Assembly (NCBI RefSeq): GCF_021731985.1
Contig: NZ_JAKFWH010000018.1
Location: forward strand, 1-60,952
Direction: 5' to 3'
DNA length: 60,952 nt
Source: Nitrosomonas sp.
GTDB taxonomy: Bacteria; Pseudomonadota; Gammaproteobacteria; Burkholderiales; Nitrosomonadaceae
Shown here in pieces: positions 8,520 to 19,498 of the stretch (positions within the stretch are counted from its first letter, which is position 1; each line of letters begins with the position of its first letter). The notes below the pieces were generated by a model that was given only the letters and a program-made list of their open reading frames with translations, was not told where the DNA came from and ran no database searches. A program made the position numbers and the translations under genes.

Positions 8520-10124
8520 TTGCTGTTACCTATGACAGTTATTTTAGTCGCATTCTCTCTCGCCTGTATCGGATACATTACGTATCTTCACAGCCGAAGT
8601 CATCGAGACTCTATTCGTACCCGGGCAATTGAAGCTATTATTGAAACAACGCGCTACGGTGTCATCGAAACAGATTTAAATGGGATTATTCTTATCTTTA
8701 ATCCCGCTGCCGAGAAAATGCTGGGCTACCAAGCAGAAGAAATTATCGGAAAGGTGACACCGGCAATTCTCCATGCTGATGATGAAGTCATAGCCCGAGC
8801 TATGGAATTGGGTATAGCGCCTGGTTTTGATGTTTTTGTCAAAAATCCGCGAGAAAAAAGAGAAGTTGAAACCAAGGAATGGACTTATATTCGCAAGGAT
8901 AAATCAACCTTTACCTCATTTCTATCGATTAGTGCGCTGAGAGATGCCAGTGATCATTTAATCGGTTATGTGGGTGTTTTTGAAGATATCACTAACTTAA
9001 AAGAGTGGCAGCAGGCTCAAAAAATGAAAGATGAGTTTTTAGCCAATGTCAGCCATGAGCTTCGCACGCCACTGAATGCCGTGATGGGACTATCAAAGCT
9101 AATTGAGGCGGAGATGGAATCCAATCCAGAAAAAATCAAAGATTATGCGCATGATATTCATTTATCTGGAAAACATCTATTAAATATCGTCAACGAGTTG
9201 CTCGATTTCTCAAAGATTCAGGCCGGTAAATTTCAAATTGAAAAAATGCAAATCTCCCTGAGAAGAGTCTTTAAGGATTGCTATGCAATTTTGCTCAGCT
9301 CTGCAAAGGAAAAATGCGTCACGCTTCACTGTAATTACCAGCAAATTGACGAAGATCAACACGTAGAAGGCGATGAGATCCGGTTAAAGCAGGTAATCAG
9401 TAACATTATCTCCAATGCGATCAAATTCTCTGAAAATGGAATCGTTGACATTGACGCGCAATATCAAGATCAGGTACTCGTTGTTGTCATTAAAGACAAC
9501 GGTATCGGAATGAATGAAGAAGTAATCAAAAATCTCTTTAAACCCTTTTATCAGGGCGATGGTTCAATTACCAGAAAGTTTGGAGGCACCGGTTTAGGTC
9601 TGGCTATTTCTAAAAACATTATTGATATGATGGGAGGATTCATTGAAGTTGAGTCAGAGGCAGGAAAAGGATCCACCTTCAGATTAACCATCCCGCTTAA
9701 GCCAGTCAACCGCAAGGAAAATCCAGCCTCTCGAACTATCACAACTTTGCAAACGTTTGGTCATCGCTACCATGTATTGGTGGCGGAAGACAATCCAGTA
9801 AATCAATTAGTATTGGAGCAGATTTTATATAAATTTGAGTTAAATGTGACTAAAGTCACCAATGGAAAAGAAGCTTTTGATTTAGCACTGAAGAATAAGT
9901 TTGATCTTATCCTGATGGACATGCAAATGCCCGAAATGGATGGTATGCAGGCTACTCGAATATTAAGAGCCCATGGCGTGCTGGTCCCAATCATTGCCAT
10001 TACTGCGAATGCGTATCAAGATGATAGAAATGCGTGCCTCGAATCGGGTATGAATGATTTTATTACCAAGCCAGTAGATCTCAATGCACTCAATACGATT
10101 CTAATGAAATACCTTAAGGCTTAG
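8520..10124 (+). CDS. Hybrid sensor histidine kinase (PAS-HisKA-HATPase-REC)
   Basis: The 534-residue protein has an N-terminal membrane helix (about 3-22) and a very short tail outside, so sensing is probably by the PAS domain (about 40-160). The H-box 'FLANVSHELRTPLN' places the phosphorylated His at 179. The ATPase domain shows 'SNAIKFSENG', 'DNGIGM' and 'GGTGLGLAISKN'. The C-terminal receiver (about 415-534) has 'VAEDNPVNQ', phospho-acceptor Asp467 in 'LMDMQMPEMDG' and Lys517 in 'ITKP'. No response regulator or HPt gene is adjacent, so it is an orphan. TTG at 8520 or ATG at 8532 may be the start; an in-frame stop lies at 8499-8501. Confidence 0.85.
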   Translation: MLLPMTVILVAFSLACIGYITYLHSRSHRDSIRTRAIEAIIETTRYGVIETDLNGIILIFNPAAEKMLGYQAEEIIGKVTPAILHADDEVIARAMELGIAPGFDVFVKNPREKREVETKEWTYIRKDKSTFTSFLSISALRDASDHLIGYVGVFEDITNLKEWQQAQKMKDEFLANVSHELRTPLNAVMGLSKLIEAEMESNPEKIKDYAHDIHLSGKHLLNIVNELLDFSKIQAGKFQIEKMQISLRRVFKDCYAILLSSAKEKCVTLHCNYQQIDEDQHVEGDEIRLKQVISNIISNAIKFSENGIVDIDAQYQDQVLVVVIKDNGIGMNEEVIKNLFKPFYQGDGSITRKFGGTGLGLAISKNIIDMMGGFIEVESEAGKGSTFRLTIPLKPVNRKENPASRTITTLQTFGHRYHVLVAEDNPVNQLVLEQILYKFELNVTKVTNGKEAFDLALKNKFDLILMDMQMPEMDGMQATRILRAHGVLVPIIAITANAYQDDRNACLESGMNDFITKPVDLNALNTILMKYLKA

Positions 10125-10276
10125 CACTTCCTGCTTTATTCCAGTTATTCAGCCCTTTCTTAACATATCACGCCAATACACAGGCACTTCAGATTTTCTG
10201 ATACTCCCTAGAGGTTAATGGAAAGTAGCTTTAGAACATTCGTTGATTGAGGTTTATTTAACGCGTCAAGCCTGGA

Positions 10277-11107
10277 TCATCCATACAACTGCCGCTTCAA
10301 TCCGCAACGATTCAATAGGGTCGCGCTGATTTCCTCAATCGAAATGCGTGTCGTGTCCAGATAGGGAATATTGAATAATTGGAATAGCGATTCCTGCCAT
10401 TGAATTTCCCGCTGACATTGCGCCAGTGATGCGTATTGGCTATTTGGACGGCGCTCCTGCCGGATGAAGTGTAGTTGTGCGGCACTGAGTGTCAATCCAA
10501 ATAACTTGCTTCTGACATTTTCCAATACCTTCGGTAGTTGCAGAACAGGCATATCTTCTTCCGTCAGCGGATAATTCGCCGCGGCGATGCCGTATTGCAG
10601 CCCCAAATAAAGGCAGGTGGGCGTTTTACCGGAACGTGAGACACCGATCAAAATGATGTCAGCTTCGGCAAAATTCTTCGGATTGACGCCGTCATCATGC
10701 GCCAACACGTAATTGATGGCGGCAATCCTTTTGAAATACGACAAGTGATGTTGCAAGCCATGAGAACGTCCAGCCATGCGGGCAAAGGGCTGGTGCAATT
10801 CTTCTTCAATTGAGCGGACAAATGTCTCAAAGAAATCGAATAGGCGACAGTTCGCATGTTTGATGACTTCCAGAATTTCCGGTTTCAGCAAAGTACTAAA
10901 CACCAGAGGCCGATACCCGTCGCACTCGGCAGCGTGATTAATCTGCGCTAACACGGTTTGGGCATTCTCGATATCGTCGAGAAAAGGTACGTTGATCGTC
11001 TCCCATTCGATACCGTCAAACTGCGTCAACAAACTGTGCCCGAGTGTTTCCGCAGTGATACCGGTGCGATCGGATAAATAGAAAACAGTTCTTTTTTGCT
11101 TGGTCAT
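10277..11107 (-). CDS. ppsR: PEP synthase regulatory protein (bifunctional kinase/pyrophosphorylase)
   Basis: This protein switches PEP synthase off by ADP-dependent phosphorylation of a threonine next to its catalytic His and on again by phosphate-dependent dephosphorylation. 'YLSDRTGITAETLG' at the N-terminus and the P-loop 'GVSRSGKTPTCLYLG' are family signatures (DUF299). I chose the ATG at 11107, giving 276 residues, because it shares one base with the ppsA stop (TAATG) and removes a poorly conserved 10-residue extension that starts at 11137. Coupling to ppsA fits its role as dedicated regulator. Confidence 0.93.
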   Translation of the reverse strand: MTKQKRTVFYLSDRTGITAETLGHSLLTQFDGIEWETINVPFLDDIENAQTVLAQINHAAECDGYRPLVFSTLLKPEILEVIKHANCRLFDFFETFVRSIEEELHQPFARMAGRSHGLQHHLSYFKRIAAINYVLAHDDGVNPKNFAEADIILIGVSRSGKTPTCLYLGLQYGIAAANYPLTEEDMPVLQLPKVLENVRSKLFGLTLSAAQLHFIRQERRPNSQYASLAQCQREIQWQESLFQLFNIPYLDTTRISIEEISATLLNRCGLKRQLYG

Positions 11108-13482
11108 TATTTTTTCATGCTGGCGAGATGAAGCCACGTTTCCATGACGGAATCCGGATTGAGTGATAAGCTGCTGATCTCCTGCTCATAGAGCCAGGCA
11201 GCAAAATCCGGGTAATCCGAAGGTCCCTGTCCGCAGATACCAATATATTTCCCTTGCTTGTGGCAAGCATCAATAGCCATTTTCAGTAATTTCTTGACGG
11301 CTGGATTGCGCTCATCGAACACATGCGAAACCAAACTGGAATCGCGATCAATTCCGAGCGTGAGTTGGGTCATATCGTTGGAGCCAATGGAAAAGCCATC
11401 GAAGTACTGCAGAAATTCTTCCGCGAGTAACGCATTGGAAGGAATTTCGCACATCATGATCAAGCGTAAGCCGTTTTCTCCGCGCACCAGTCCTTGCGAC
11501 GCCAGTAACTCGACTACTTGCTCGGCTTCTTCGAGTGTACGGCAGAAGGGGATCATGATCTCAACGTTGGTCAGTCCCATGTCATCACGCACTTTGCGTA
11601 AAGCACTGCATTCGAGCTCAAAACAATCCCGGAAAGCCGCTGCAAGATAGCGCGATGCGCCCCGGAAACCGATCATCGGGTTTTCCTCCTGGGGTTCGTA
11701 GCGGCTGCCCGCAATCAGATTCGCATACTCATTGGACTTAAAATCGGATGTGCGCACAATCACAGGATGCGGATAGAAAGCGGCCGCTAATGTGGCAATG
11801 CCCTCAACCAACCTTTCCACATAAAAGCGAACGGGATTCTCATAACCCGCGATACGGCTACTAATTTCAGCTTTCAGCACATCGGGTAACTGATCAAACT
11901 CCAAAAGCGCTTTGGGATGGATGCCAATCATGTTGTTAATGATGAATTCCAGCCGGGCCAACCCGACGCCCTGATTGGGAATGCGGGAAAATGTAAAGGC
12001 ATGCGACGGATTGCCAATATTCATCATGATTTTTACCGGCAAGTCAGGCAATTGGCCAGTATCCGCCGAGGTATGCTCGAATGGCAATAGCCCTGCATAC
12101 ACATAACCCGTATCGCCTTCGGCACAAGAGACCGTGACTTGCGCACCTTCCACGATATGTGCTGTCGCATCACCACAACCCACCACGGCGGGAATTCCCA
12201 TTTCCCTTGCGATAATGGCCGCATGACAGGTGCGGCCGCCTCGATTGGTAACAATCGCAGATGCCCGCTTCATGATCGGCTCCCAGTCCGGATCGGTCAT
12301 ATCGGTGACCAACACATCGCCAGATTGAACTTCGTGCATCTGGTCGACCCCCCTGATCAAGCGCGCTGTTCCCTGGCCAATTTTATGTCCAATCGCCCGG
12401 CCTTCTGCCAGCACTTCTCCTTTGTCACTGAGTTTAAATCGTTCTATGACTTGGTTAGCACGGCTTTCCACAGTTTCCGGGCGAGCCTGTACGATGTACA
12501 ACTGGCCATCCAGTCCATCCAGCGCCCATTCGATGTCCATCGGGCGACTATAATGCTGCTCAATAATCAGCGCTTGACGCGCCAATGCCTCCACCTGGCT
12601 ATCCGATAACGAAAAGCGCATGCGGCGATCCATTTCTACATCGCGCGTAAGCGTGAGCGCATCGTTGGCGATTTTTTGATCGGCATACACCATTTCTATG
12701 GCTTTGGTGCCTAAACGCCGCGAGAGAATGGCCGGACGACCGGCAGTCAACCCGCGCTTGTACACATAGAATTCATCTGGATTAACGGTACCCTGCACAA
12801 TGGTTTCGCCTAGCCCATACGCGGCGGTGATAAAAATCGCATCGCGGAAACCGGATTCGGTATCCAGCGTGAACATCACGCCACTGGCGCCTAAGTCGCT
12901 GCGCACCATTTTCTGAATCCCGGCGGACAGATACACCTTATCGTGAGGAAAATGTTGATGAACCCGATAAGCAATGGCGCGATCGTTATACAGTGAAGCG
13001 AATACCACTTTGATCGCCGCAATAATCTGATCCAACCCGTGAACGTTCAACAACGTTTCCTGCTGACCGGCAAACGAAGCATCGGCCAAATCCTCAGCCG
13101 TTGCTGATGAACGTACCGCAAAGGAAACTTCATCATTATCACTGCTGGCCGCCAGTTTTTCATAGGCTTGCGACACCGCGTGCAAAATCGCATCCGGTAG
13201 CGTGGCGCTCAGCATCCAACCGCGAATGGTCTTACCGGCGGTGGTTAGCGCATTGATGTCGTCAATATCCAGCCCACCCAACACATGATTGATACGATCA
13301 ACGAGCCCATTGGCAACCAGAAACTCTCGATAAGCTTCTGTCGTGGTCGCAAAACCTGCCGGCACATTCACACCTGCCTGTGAAAGATGGCTAATCATTT
13401 CTCCCAGCGAGGCATTCTTCCCGCCAACCAAGCCCACATCTCTCATCGTTAATTGATCAAACCAGGCGATATATTCAGTCAT
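11107..13482 (-). CDS. ppsA: Phosphoenolpyruvate synthase
   Basis: The 791-residue enzyme converts pyruvate and ATP to PEP, AMP and phosphate in gluconeogenesis. The N-terminal ATP-grasp domain shows '[12 protein letters not shown]' and '[12 protein letters not shown]'. The central swivelling domain holds the catalytic His in '[13 protein letters not shown]'. The C-terminal PEP-binding barrel has '[16 protein letters not shown]' and ends in '[17 protein letters not shown]', with the active-site Cys. AGGAG lies 7 bases before the ATG. The next gene is ppsR, its regulator. Its position beside cbbR and the RuBisCO operon fits an autotroph that must feed fixed carbon into hexose synthesis. Confidence 0.96.
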   Translation of the reverse strand: MTEYIAWFDQLTMRDVGLVGGKNASLGEMISHLSQAGVNVPAGFATTTEAYREFLVANGLVDRINHVLGGLDIDDINALTTAGKTIRGWMLSATLPDAILHAVSQAYEKLAASSDNDEVSFAVRSSATAEDLADASFAGQQETLLNVHGLDQIIAAIKVVFASLYNDRAIAYRVHQHFPHDKVYLSAGIQKMVRSDLGASGVMFTLDTESGFRDAIFITAAYGLGETIVQGTVNPDEFYVYKRGLTAGRPAILSRRLGTKAIEMVYADQKIANDALTLTRDVEMDRRMRFSLSDSQVEALARQALIIEQHYSRPMDIEWALDGLDGQLYIVQARPETVESRANQVIERFKLSDKGEVLAEGRAIGHKIGQGTARLIRGVDQMHEVQSGDVLVTDMTDPDWEPIMKRASAIVTNRGGRTCHAAIIAREMGIPAVVGCGDATAHIVEGAQVTVSCAEGDTGYVYAGLLPFEHTSADTGQLPDLPVKIMMNIGNPSHAFTFSRIPNQGVGLARLEFIINNMIGIHPKALLEFDQLPDVLKAEISSRIAGYENPVRFYVERLVEGIATLAAAFYPHPVIVRTSDFKSNEYANLIAGSRYEPQEENPMIGFRGASRYLAAAFRDCFELECSALRKVRDDMGLTNVEIMIPFCRTLEEAEQVVELLASQGLVRGENGLRLIMMCEIPSNALLAEEFLQYFDGFSIGSNDMTQLTLGIDRDSSLVSHVFDERNPAVKKLLKMAIDACHKQGKYIGICGQGPSDYPDFAAWLYEQEISSLSLNPDSVMETWLHLASMKK

Positions 13483-13544
13483 TGGGAAACTCCTATCGGC
13501 GAATAATTAACAAGTAACTTTTTATGGGCGATTGCGCAGCAAAC

Positions 13545-14504
13545 TTAATGTTGGCCGTCTTTTAATAACGGGCAATGCCCGGAAATCGCATGGCGGCATG
13601 ATAAATCATCCAGGTAATCGGATGCCTGCCGCAAATACTCCAAGAACGTCTGCGCTACAATCGACAATTGCTTGCCGGATGGATACGCAAAGTACCAATG
13701 CCGTTCAATTGGAAATCCTTCAACATCAAGTATCGCAAGCTGCCCCATCGGCGCATCAAGTGCCAGGGTATGCCGAGACAAGACGGCGATACCCAATCTA
13801 CCGACAATAGCCTGCTTAATCGCTTCGTTACTGCCCAATTCCATGCGGACTTTCAATTTATGACTACGTTCCAAAAAAAAACGTTCTGTCGCCATCCTCG
13901 TTCCTGAGCCCGGTTCACGCATAATAAAGGGCTCATCACTGATGCGATCAACGGTAATTCTTTTTTCATTCGCAAGCGGGTGATCTGCCGCAGCAAGAAC
14001 AACCAATGGATTATCCAGAAATACTTCCGCTACGGCATCAATGGCATCCGGAACTTGCCCCAAGATATATAGATCGTCTTGATTACTGCTTAATCTTTCC
14101 AGAACCCGCTCACGATTCGTCACTATCAGTGCGACGTCTATGCCGGGGTATTCCTGGCAAAACATCCCCAATAAACGTGGCGTAAAATATTTCGCGGTAG
14201 TAACCACCGCAAGCCGCAGTTTTCCAGATTTCAAGCCTTTCATATCCGATGCGATCATTTCGAAACGGGAAAAATGCTCAAATATGCCAAGACACGTCTG
14301 ATACAACTCTTTCCCTGCATCGGTCAGATAGATTTTTTTACCGATTTGTTCAAACAAAGGCAGTCCAATCTCATCCGTCAGTTTCTTGATTTGCATCGAT
14401 ACCGTCGGCTGCGTCAAGAATAACTCTTCAGCTGCGCGAGTAAAGCTTTTCAAGCGAGCAATCGCTTCAAAAACTTCAAGTTGCCGCAACGTGCTGTGAC
14501 GCAT
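13545..14504 (-). CDS. cbbR: LysR-type activator of the RuBisCO operon (CbbR)
   Basis: The protein has 319 residues. The N-terminal winged helix-turn-helix (about 1-62) reads 'RQLEVFEAIARLKSFTRAAE' then 'LTQPTVSMQIKKL', typical of CbbR. The C-terminal two-lobed effector domain has 'FIMREPGSGTRMATERFF', the segment that in CbbR-type proteins shapes the metabolite pocket. It is divergent from cbbL with a 179-base gap that contains two inverted repeats suited to LysR binding, so it should activate cbbLSX and repress its own gene. The function is inferred from family and position; both agree. Confidence 0.92.
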   Translation of the reverse strand: MRHSTLRQLEVFEAIARLKSFTRAAEELFLTQPTVSMQIKKLTDEIGLPLFEQIGKKIYLTDAGKELYQTCLGIFEHFSRFEMIASDMKGLKSGKLRLAVVTTAKYFTPRLLGMFCQEYPGIDVALIVTNRERVLERLSSNQDDLYILGQVPDAIDAVAEVFLDNPLVVLAAADHPLANEKRITVDRISDEPFIMREPGSGTRMATERFFLERSHKLKVRMELGSNEAIKQAIVGRLGIAVLSRHTLALDAPMGQLAILDVEGFPIERHWYFAYPSGKQLSIVAQTFLEYLRQASDYLDDLSCRHAISGHCPLLKDGQH

Positions 14505-14536
14505 GAATCTCTCCTTTTATTATCTGTCAATAAAAA

Positions 14537-16159
<1,623 letters not shown>

Positions 16160-16179
16160 CCATTTTAGGAGAAACAATC

Positions 16180-16614
16180 ATGATGACCAATCCAGGTAAT
16201 ATTCTCACACAGGGGCAATTTTCTTTCCTGCCCCCATTGACCGACAAGCAAATTTCAGCTCAGCTCAAGTATGCGTTGAAGAATGGCTGGGCAATCGGAA
16301 TCGAATATACGGATGACCCGCATCCACGTAACACGTACTGGGAAATGTTTGGCAATCCTATGTTTGATTTGAAAGATCCGGCAGGAATCTTGCTGGAAAT
16401 CAATAGTTGCCGTAAGACTTTCCCAAACCACTATATCCGCGTGACTGCATTTAACTCAACACGTGGAGTGGAAAGTCCGACCATGTCTTATATTGTCAAT
16501 CGGCCTAAGAAAGAACCAGGTTTTGGTTTGGTGCGTCAAGAAGGAGCTGGACGGAGCATTAGTTATACCATTCACTCTTATGCAACCGACAAACCGGAAG
16601 CTGAGCGTTACTAA
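16180..16614 (+). CDS. cbbS: RuBisCO small subunit, red-type
   Basis: The 144-residue protein caps the octameric large-subunit core to form L8S8. 'QGQFSFLPPLTDKQI', 'DDPHPRNTYWEMFGNPMFD' and the extended C-terminus 'GFGLVRQEGAGRSISYTIHS' are typical of red-type small subunits, whose extra C-terminal strands fill the central pore. The gene starts 20 bases after cbbL behind AGGAGA; the second of two consecutive ATGs (16183) could also serve. It is co-transcribed with cbbL and followed by a strong hairpin. Confidence 0.96.
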   Translation: MMTNPGNILTQGQFSFLPPLTDKQISAQLKYALKNGWAIGIEYTDDPHPRNTYWEMFGNPMFDLKDPAGILLEINSCRKTFPNHYIRVTAFNSTRGVESPTMSYIVNRPKKEPGFGLVRQEGAGRSISYTIHSYATDKPEAERY

Positions 16615-16627
16615 CAGTTAGTGTAAG

Positions 16628-16660
16628 ATTTCTCTCTCTCCGTAAAGGAGGGAGAGAAAT
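16628..16660 (+). terminator. Perfect stem-loop between cbbS and cbbX (attenuator or mRNA stabiliser)
   Basis: A 14-base arm (16628-16641) pairs with 16647-16660, including one G-T pair, around the loop GTAAA. No T-run follows (next bases AGTGAGTAG), so it is not a standard intrinsic terminator. It probably protects the 3' end of cbbLS mRNA or lowers transcription into cbbX, so that the subunits are made in excess over the activase. Confidence 0.6.
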
Positions 16661-16797
16661 AGTGAGTAGTGTAAGCGTGATGGCATTAAAAATTTAATCG
16701 ATTAAGCTATTCAATAGCAGCCTCTAAAGATTAAATGCACATAATTGATATGTATGCCACAGTATCTATCCCATGAGACCTCAATGAGTAATCAAAC

Positions 16798-17739
16798 ATG
16801 CCTAAGCAATCTAAAAACTTAACTTCGCCCAAAGATACCGTGATTGATTTGGATGCAGAGTTCCGGGAGTCTAATATCCAAGAAGTACTGGATAAACTAG
16901 ATAGTGAGTTGATTGGCTTAATTCCTGTGAAGACTCGTATTCGCGAGACGGCTGCATTGTTGCTGGTCGATCGTGTTCGCAAACAAATGGGATTATCTGC
17001 GGAAGCACCCAGTTTACATATGTGTTTTACTGGAAATCCCGGTACTGGGAAAACAACAGTAGCCCTGCGCATGGCAGAAATCTTACATCGCCTTGGCTAT
17101 GTGCGAGAGGGGCACCTGGTTTCAGTGACCCGAGACGACTTGGTCGGTCAATATATTGGACATACCGCACCAAAAACAAAAGAGGTGATAAAGAAAGCGA
17201 TGGGAGGCGTTCTTTTCATTGATGAGGCTTATTATCTTTATAAACCAGAGAACGAACGTGACTATGGTGCAGAATCAATAGAAATTTTGCTGCAAACGAT
17301 GGAAAATAATCGCGATGACTTGGTTGTTATTTTGGCCGGCTACAAAGATCGCATGGACAAATTCTTTCATAGCAATCCCGGCATGCGCTCGCGTATAGCG
17401 CACCACATCGACTTTCCGGATTATGGTGCAGATGAGTTAGTCGCGATTGCTAAGTTAATGTTAGAAAGTCAGAATTACTGCTTCAGTGCAGCCGGGGAAA
17501 AGGCGTTCGGGAAATATATCCGCCTGCGTATGAAGTCAGAGCATTTTGCCAATGCGCGCTCAGTTCGTAACGCGCTTGATCGTGCTCGGCTGCGGCAGGC
17601 AAATCGACTATTTTCCGGAACAAACAGATCATTATCCAAAACGGATCTCATCACATTAGAAGCGGAAGATATTTTAGCGAGTCGTGTTTTTCTTGAAAGT
17701 ACCTTGGATAGTGAATCCAAAACAAAAAACAAAAAATAA
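16798..17739 (+). CDS. cbbX: Red-type RuBisCO activase CbbX
   Basis: The 313-residue AAA+ ATPase forms hexamers that pull on the C-terminus of the red-type RuBisCO large subunit and release inhibitory sugar phosphates; in Rhodobacter it is stimulated by RuBP. Walker A is '[11 protein letters not shown]', Walker B '[12 protein letters not shown]', and the pore-loop region '[15 protein letters not shown]' is typical. The N-terminal extension of about 50 residues with '[20 protein letters not shown]' is usual for the family. It is third in the cluster, 183 bases after cbbS. Its presence supports the red-type assignment of cbbLS. Confidence 0.96.
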   Translation: MPKQSKNLTSPKDTVIDLDAEFRESNIQEVLDKLDSELIGLIPVKTRIRETAALLLVDRVRKQMGLSAEAPSLHMCFTGNPGTGKTTVALRMAEILHRLGYVREGHLVSVTRDDLVGQYIGHTAPKTKEVIKKAMGGVLFIDEAYYLYKPENERDYGAESIEILLQTMENNRDDLVVILAGYKDRMDKFFHSNPGMRSRIAHHIDFPDYGADELVAIAKLMLESQNYCFSAAGEKAFGKYIRLRMKSEHFANARSVRNALDRARLRQANRLFSGTNRSLSKTDLITLEAEDILASRVFLESTLDSESKTKNKK

Positions 17740-17761
17740 AAATTACAATATATCGATAGCG

Positions 17762-18106
17762 ATGGAAACGCTGACTCTCCCTTGGCGAATTTTCCCTAAA
17801 ACGATCGAAGCGGCTTGTTATAACCGCGGGCGGCTTGCGCTGCTGCGACTAGGCTATCCTTTGCGAGTGACATTACAGCAGCATCGCGGATTAGAAGTCA
17901 TTCTAGACAAGGCCATGTGGCTATGCGTAGATAGTAATAAAGACGATCAGCCCATTCTGGCATGGCGCGAGTTTCAGATTCGTGGACGACGTGGTTTACA
18001 CCTACCCGTTTCTTGTGAATTGTGGCTATACCATAGCTATGCAGGTCTTATCATGGGGTCAGCTCTGGATGATTTGGATCAGGCACTTGAAAAAATCATG
18101 CATTGA
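17762..18106 (+). CDS. Hypothetical 114-residue protein downstream of cbbX
   Basis: The protein is not recognised. It starts at ATG 17762, 22 bases after the cbbX stop; a longer reading from 17684 would overlap cbbX and is less likely. It has no signal peptide or membrane helix. It is rich in Leu and Arg, with 'PKTIEAACYNRGRLALLRLGYPL', a central 'LAWREFQIRGRRGLHLPVSCELWL' and a helical C-terminus. Lying in line between cbbX and the aldolase gene, it is probably part of the Calvin-cycle operon and may assist RuBisCO or the aldolase. That is inference from position. Confidence 0.6.
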   Translation: METLTLPWRIFPKTIEAACYNRGRLALLRLGYPLRVTLQQHRGLEVILDKAMWLCVDSNKDDQPILAWREFQIRGRRGLHLPVSCELWLYHSYAGLIMGSALDDLDQALEKIMH

Positions 18107-18144
18107 GCTAATTTTTTTACACCCCTAAATTACAGAGGATAAAA

Positions 18145-19398
18145 ATGCCACTTGTAGATATGCGCGATATGTTGAATCATGCTTATCAAAATAACTACGC
18201 AATCGGTGGTTTTGGACTGGTAAGTCTGGACTTCTTGGAAGCTATTATCACGACAGCCGAGTTTTGTCGTTCACCAGTCATTCTCAATCTTTCTGAGCCG
18301 CTCTTCCACCAACATGATTTTAGCCTGATCATGCCGGCTGTCGAACGAGCTGCACATTACGCCAAAGTGCCGGTTGCTATCCACTTTGATCATGCAAAGA
18401 AACATGAATCCATCGTTCAAGCGATTAATCTTGGTTGCAACAGTGTCATGCTGGATGTTTCTTCAGAAACATTCCCAGTCAATATCACTCAAACCAGCCG
18501 TGTGACAGAAGTAGCTCATGCCTGCGGCACAGCAGTTGAAGGAATACTCGGTTTTGTGGGCGGTGTGGAAGGAGAAAATGCAATCAATAACTTGGGAGAA
18601 GTCGTCTATACCTCTTCAGAAGAAGCTAAAGTGTATATTGAACGTACCAAAATTGATTTCCTTGCTGTTTCCGTTGGCACAATCCATGGCCGCCAGCCCA
18701 ATCGCAGCACTAAATTAGACTTCAAACGTCTGAAACGTATTAACGATGAACTCGGCATTCCACTGGTGCTGCATGGCGGAAGCGGTTTAGTTGAAGAGCA
18801 GTACCATAAGTTGATTTTAAATGGCGTTGCTAAAATTAACTGTTACACGGAACTTTCCGATACCGCTGCCGCAGCAATTCGTTCCAATAGCCAAAAAAGC
18901 AGCAAAAAGGGCTATATTGAATCATTGCACGGTGTTAAAGAAAGCCTTCAAGAACAAATCAAATTGTATATGCATCTCTGGGGATCAGCGGGCCGCGCAG
19001 CGGAAGTTTTGATTCAGTGCCGCCCTTGGCAGTCTGTAGAACAAATCATTATTTGTAATGTTGAGAGCCGTTATCTACAGCAATTTGATACGCTGACTGA
19101 ACAAGCACGTAAAACTTTAACGACAATTCCTGGTGTGCGCCAAGTTTTCTCAGGTTGGGCATTATCAGAACCGGGGCAATATCGCCTTTGTTGGCGAATC
19201 CAACTGGCACACGCAGATGTTATCAACAGTTACCAATCTCATCCGCACTATAACGCTTTCTACAATCAAATATCCCACTCGACTGATCCTAAAAAGATCA
19301 ATATTACTTTTGTCTCGACTTTATCCAGTACGGAACATCAACTGAAGGAATTTGGAATACATAACTCGTCACTAAACTCCGCAGCAGCAGAGCTATAA
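18145..19398 (+). CDS. cbbA: Class II fructose-bisphosphate aldolase fused to a C-terminal Dabb-like domain
   Basis: The first 285 residues form a Zn-dependent class II aldolase barrel of the KbaY/GatY branch: 'HFDHAKKHESI' gives the acid Asp82 and Zn ligand His83, with further ligands His181 ('GTIHG') and His210 ('VLHGGSG', phosphate-binding loop). In the Calvin cycle this enzyme makes fructose-1,6-bisphosphate or sedoheptulose-1,7-bisphosphate. The chain then continues to 417 residues. Residues about 300-392 ('TTIPGVRQVFSGWAL', 'RLCWRIQLAHADVINSYQSHPHYNAF') look like a stress-responsive A/B-barrel (Dabb) ferredoxin-like domain. Single-domain aldolases of this branch end near 285-300 residues. 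It follows the cbbX cluster, 38 bases after the 114-residue gene. Confidence 0.85.
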   Translation: MPLVDMRDMLNHAYQNNYAIGGFGLVSLDFLEAIITTAEFCRSPVILNLSEPLFHQHDFSLIMPAVERAAHYAKVPVAIHFDHAKKHESIVQAINLGCNSVMLDVSSETFPVNITQTSRVTEVAHACGTAVEGILGFVGGVEGENAINNLGEVVYTSSEEAKVYIERTKIDFLAVSVGTIHGRQPNRSTKLDFKRLKRINDELGIPLVLHGGSGLVEEQYHKLILNGVAKINCYTELSDTAAAAIRSNSQKSSKKGYIESLHGVKESLQEQIKLYMHLWGSAGRAAEVLIQCRPWQSVEQIIICNVESRYLQQFDTLTEQARKTLTTIPGVRQVFSGWALSEPGQYRLCWRIQLAHADVINSYQSHPHYNAFYNQISHSTDPKKINITFVSTLSSTEHQLKEFGIHNSSLNSAAAEL

Positions 19399-19498
19399 GC
19401 AGCACTTGCAGCATGTCCTAAATTGAATGCAAGGATGTAAAGCCAGGTAGTATATGAAAAAGTGTGCAAAAGCCGAATGAGAAATTGATTAACAGGTA

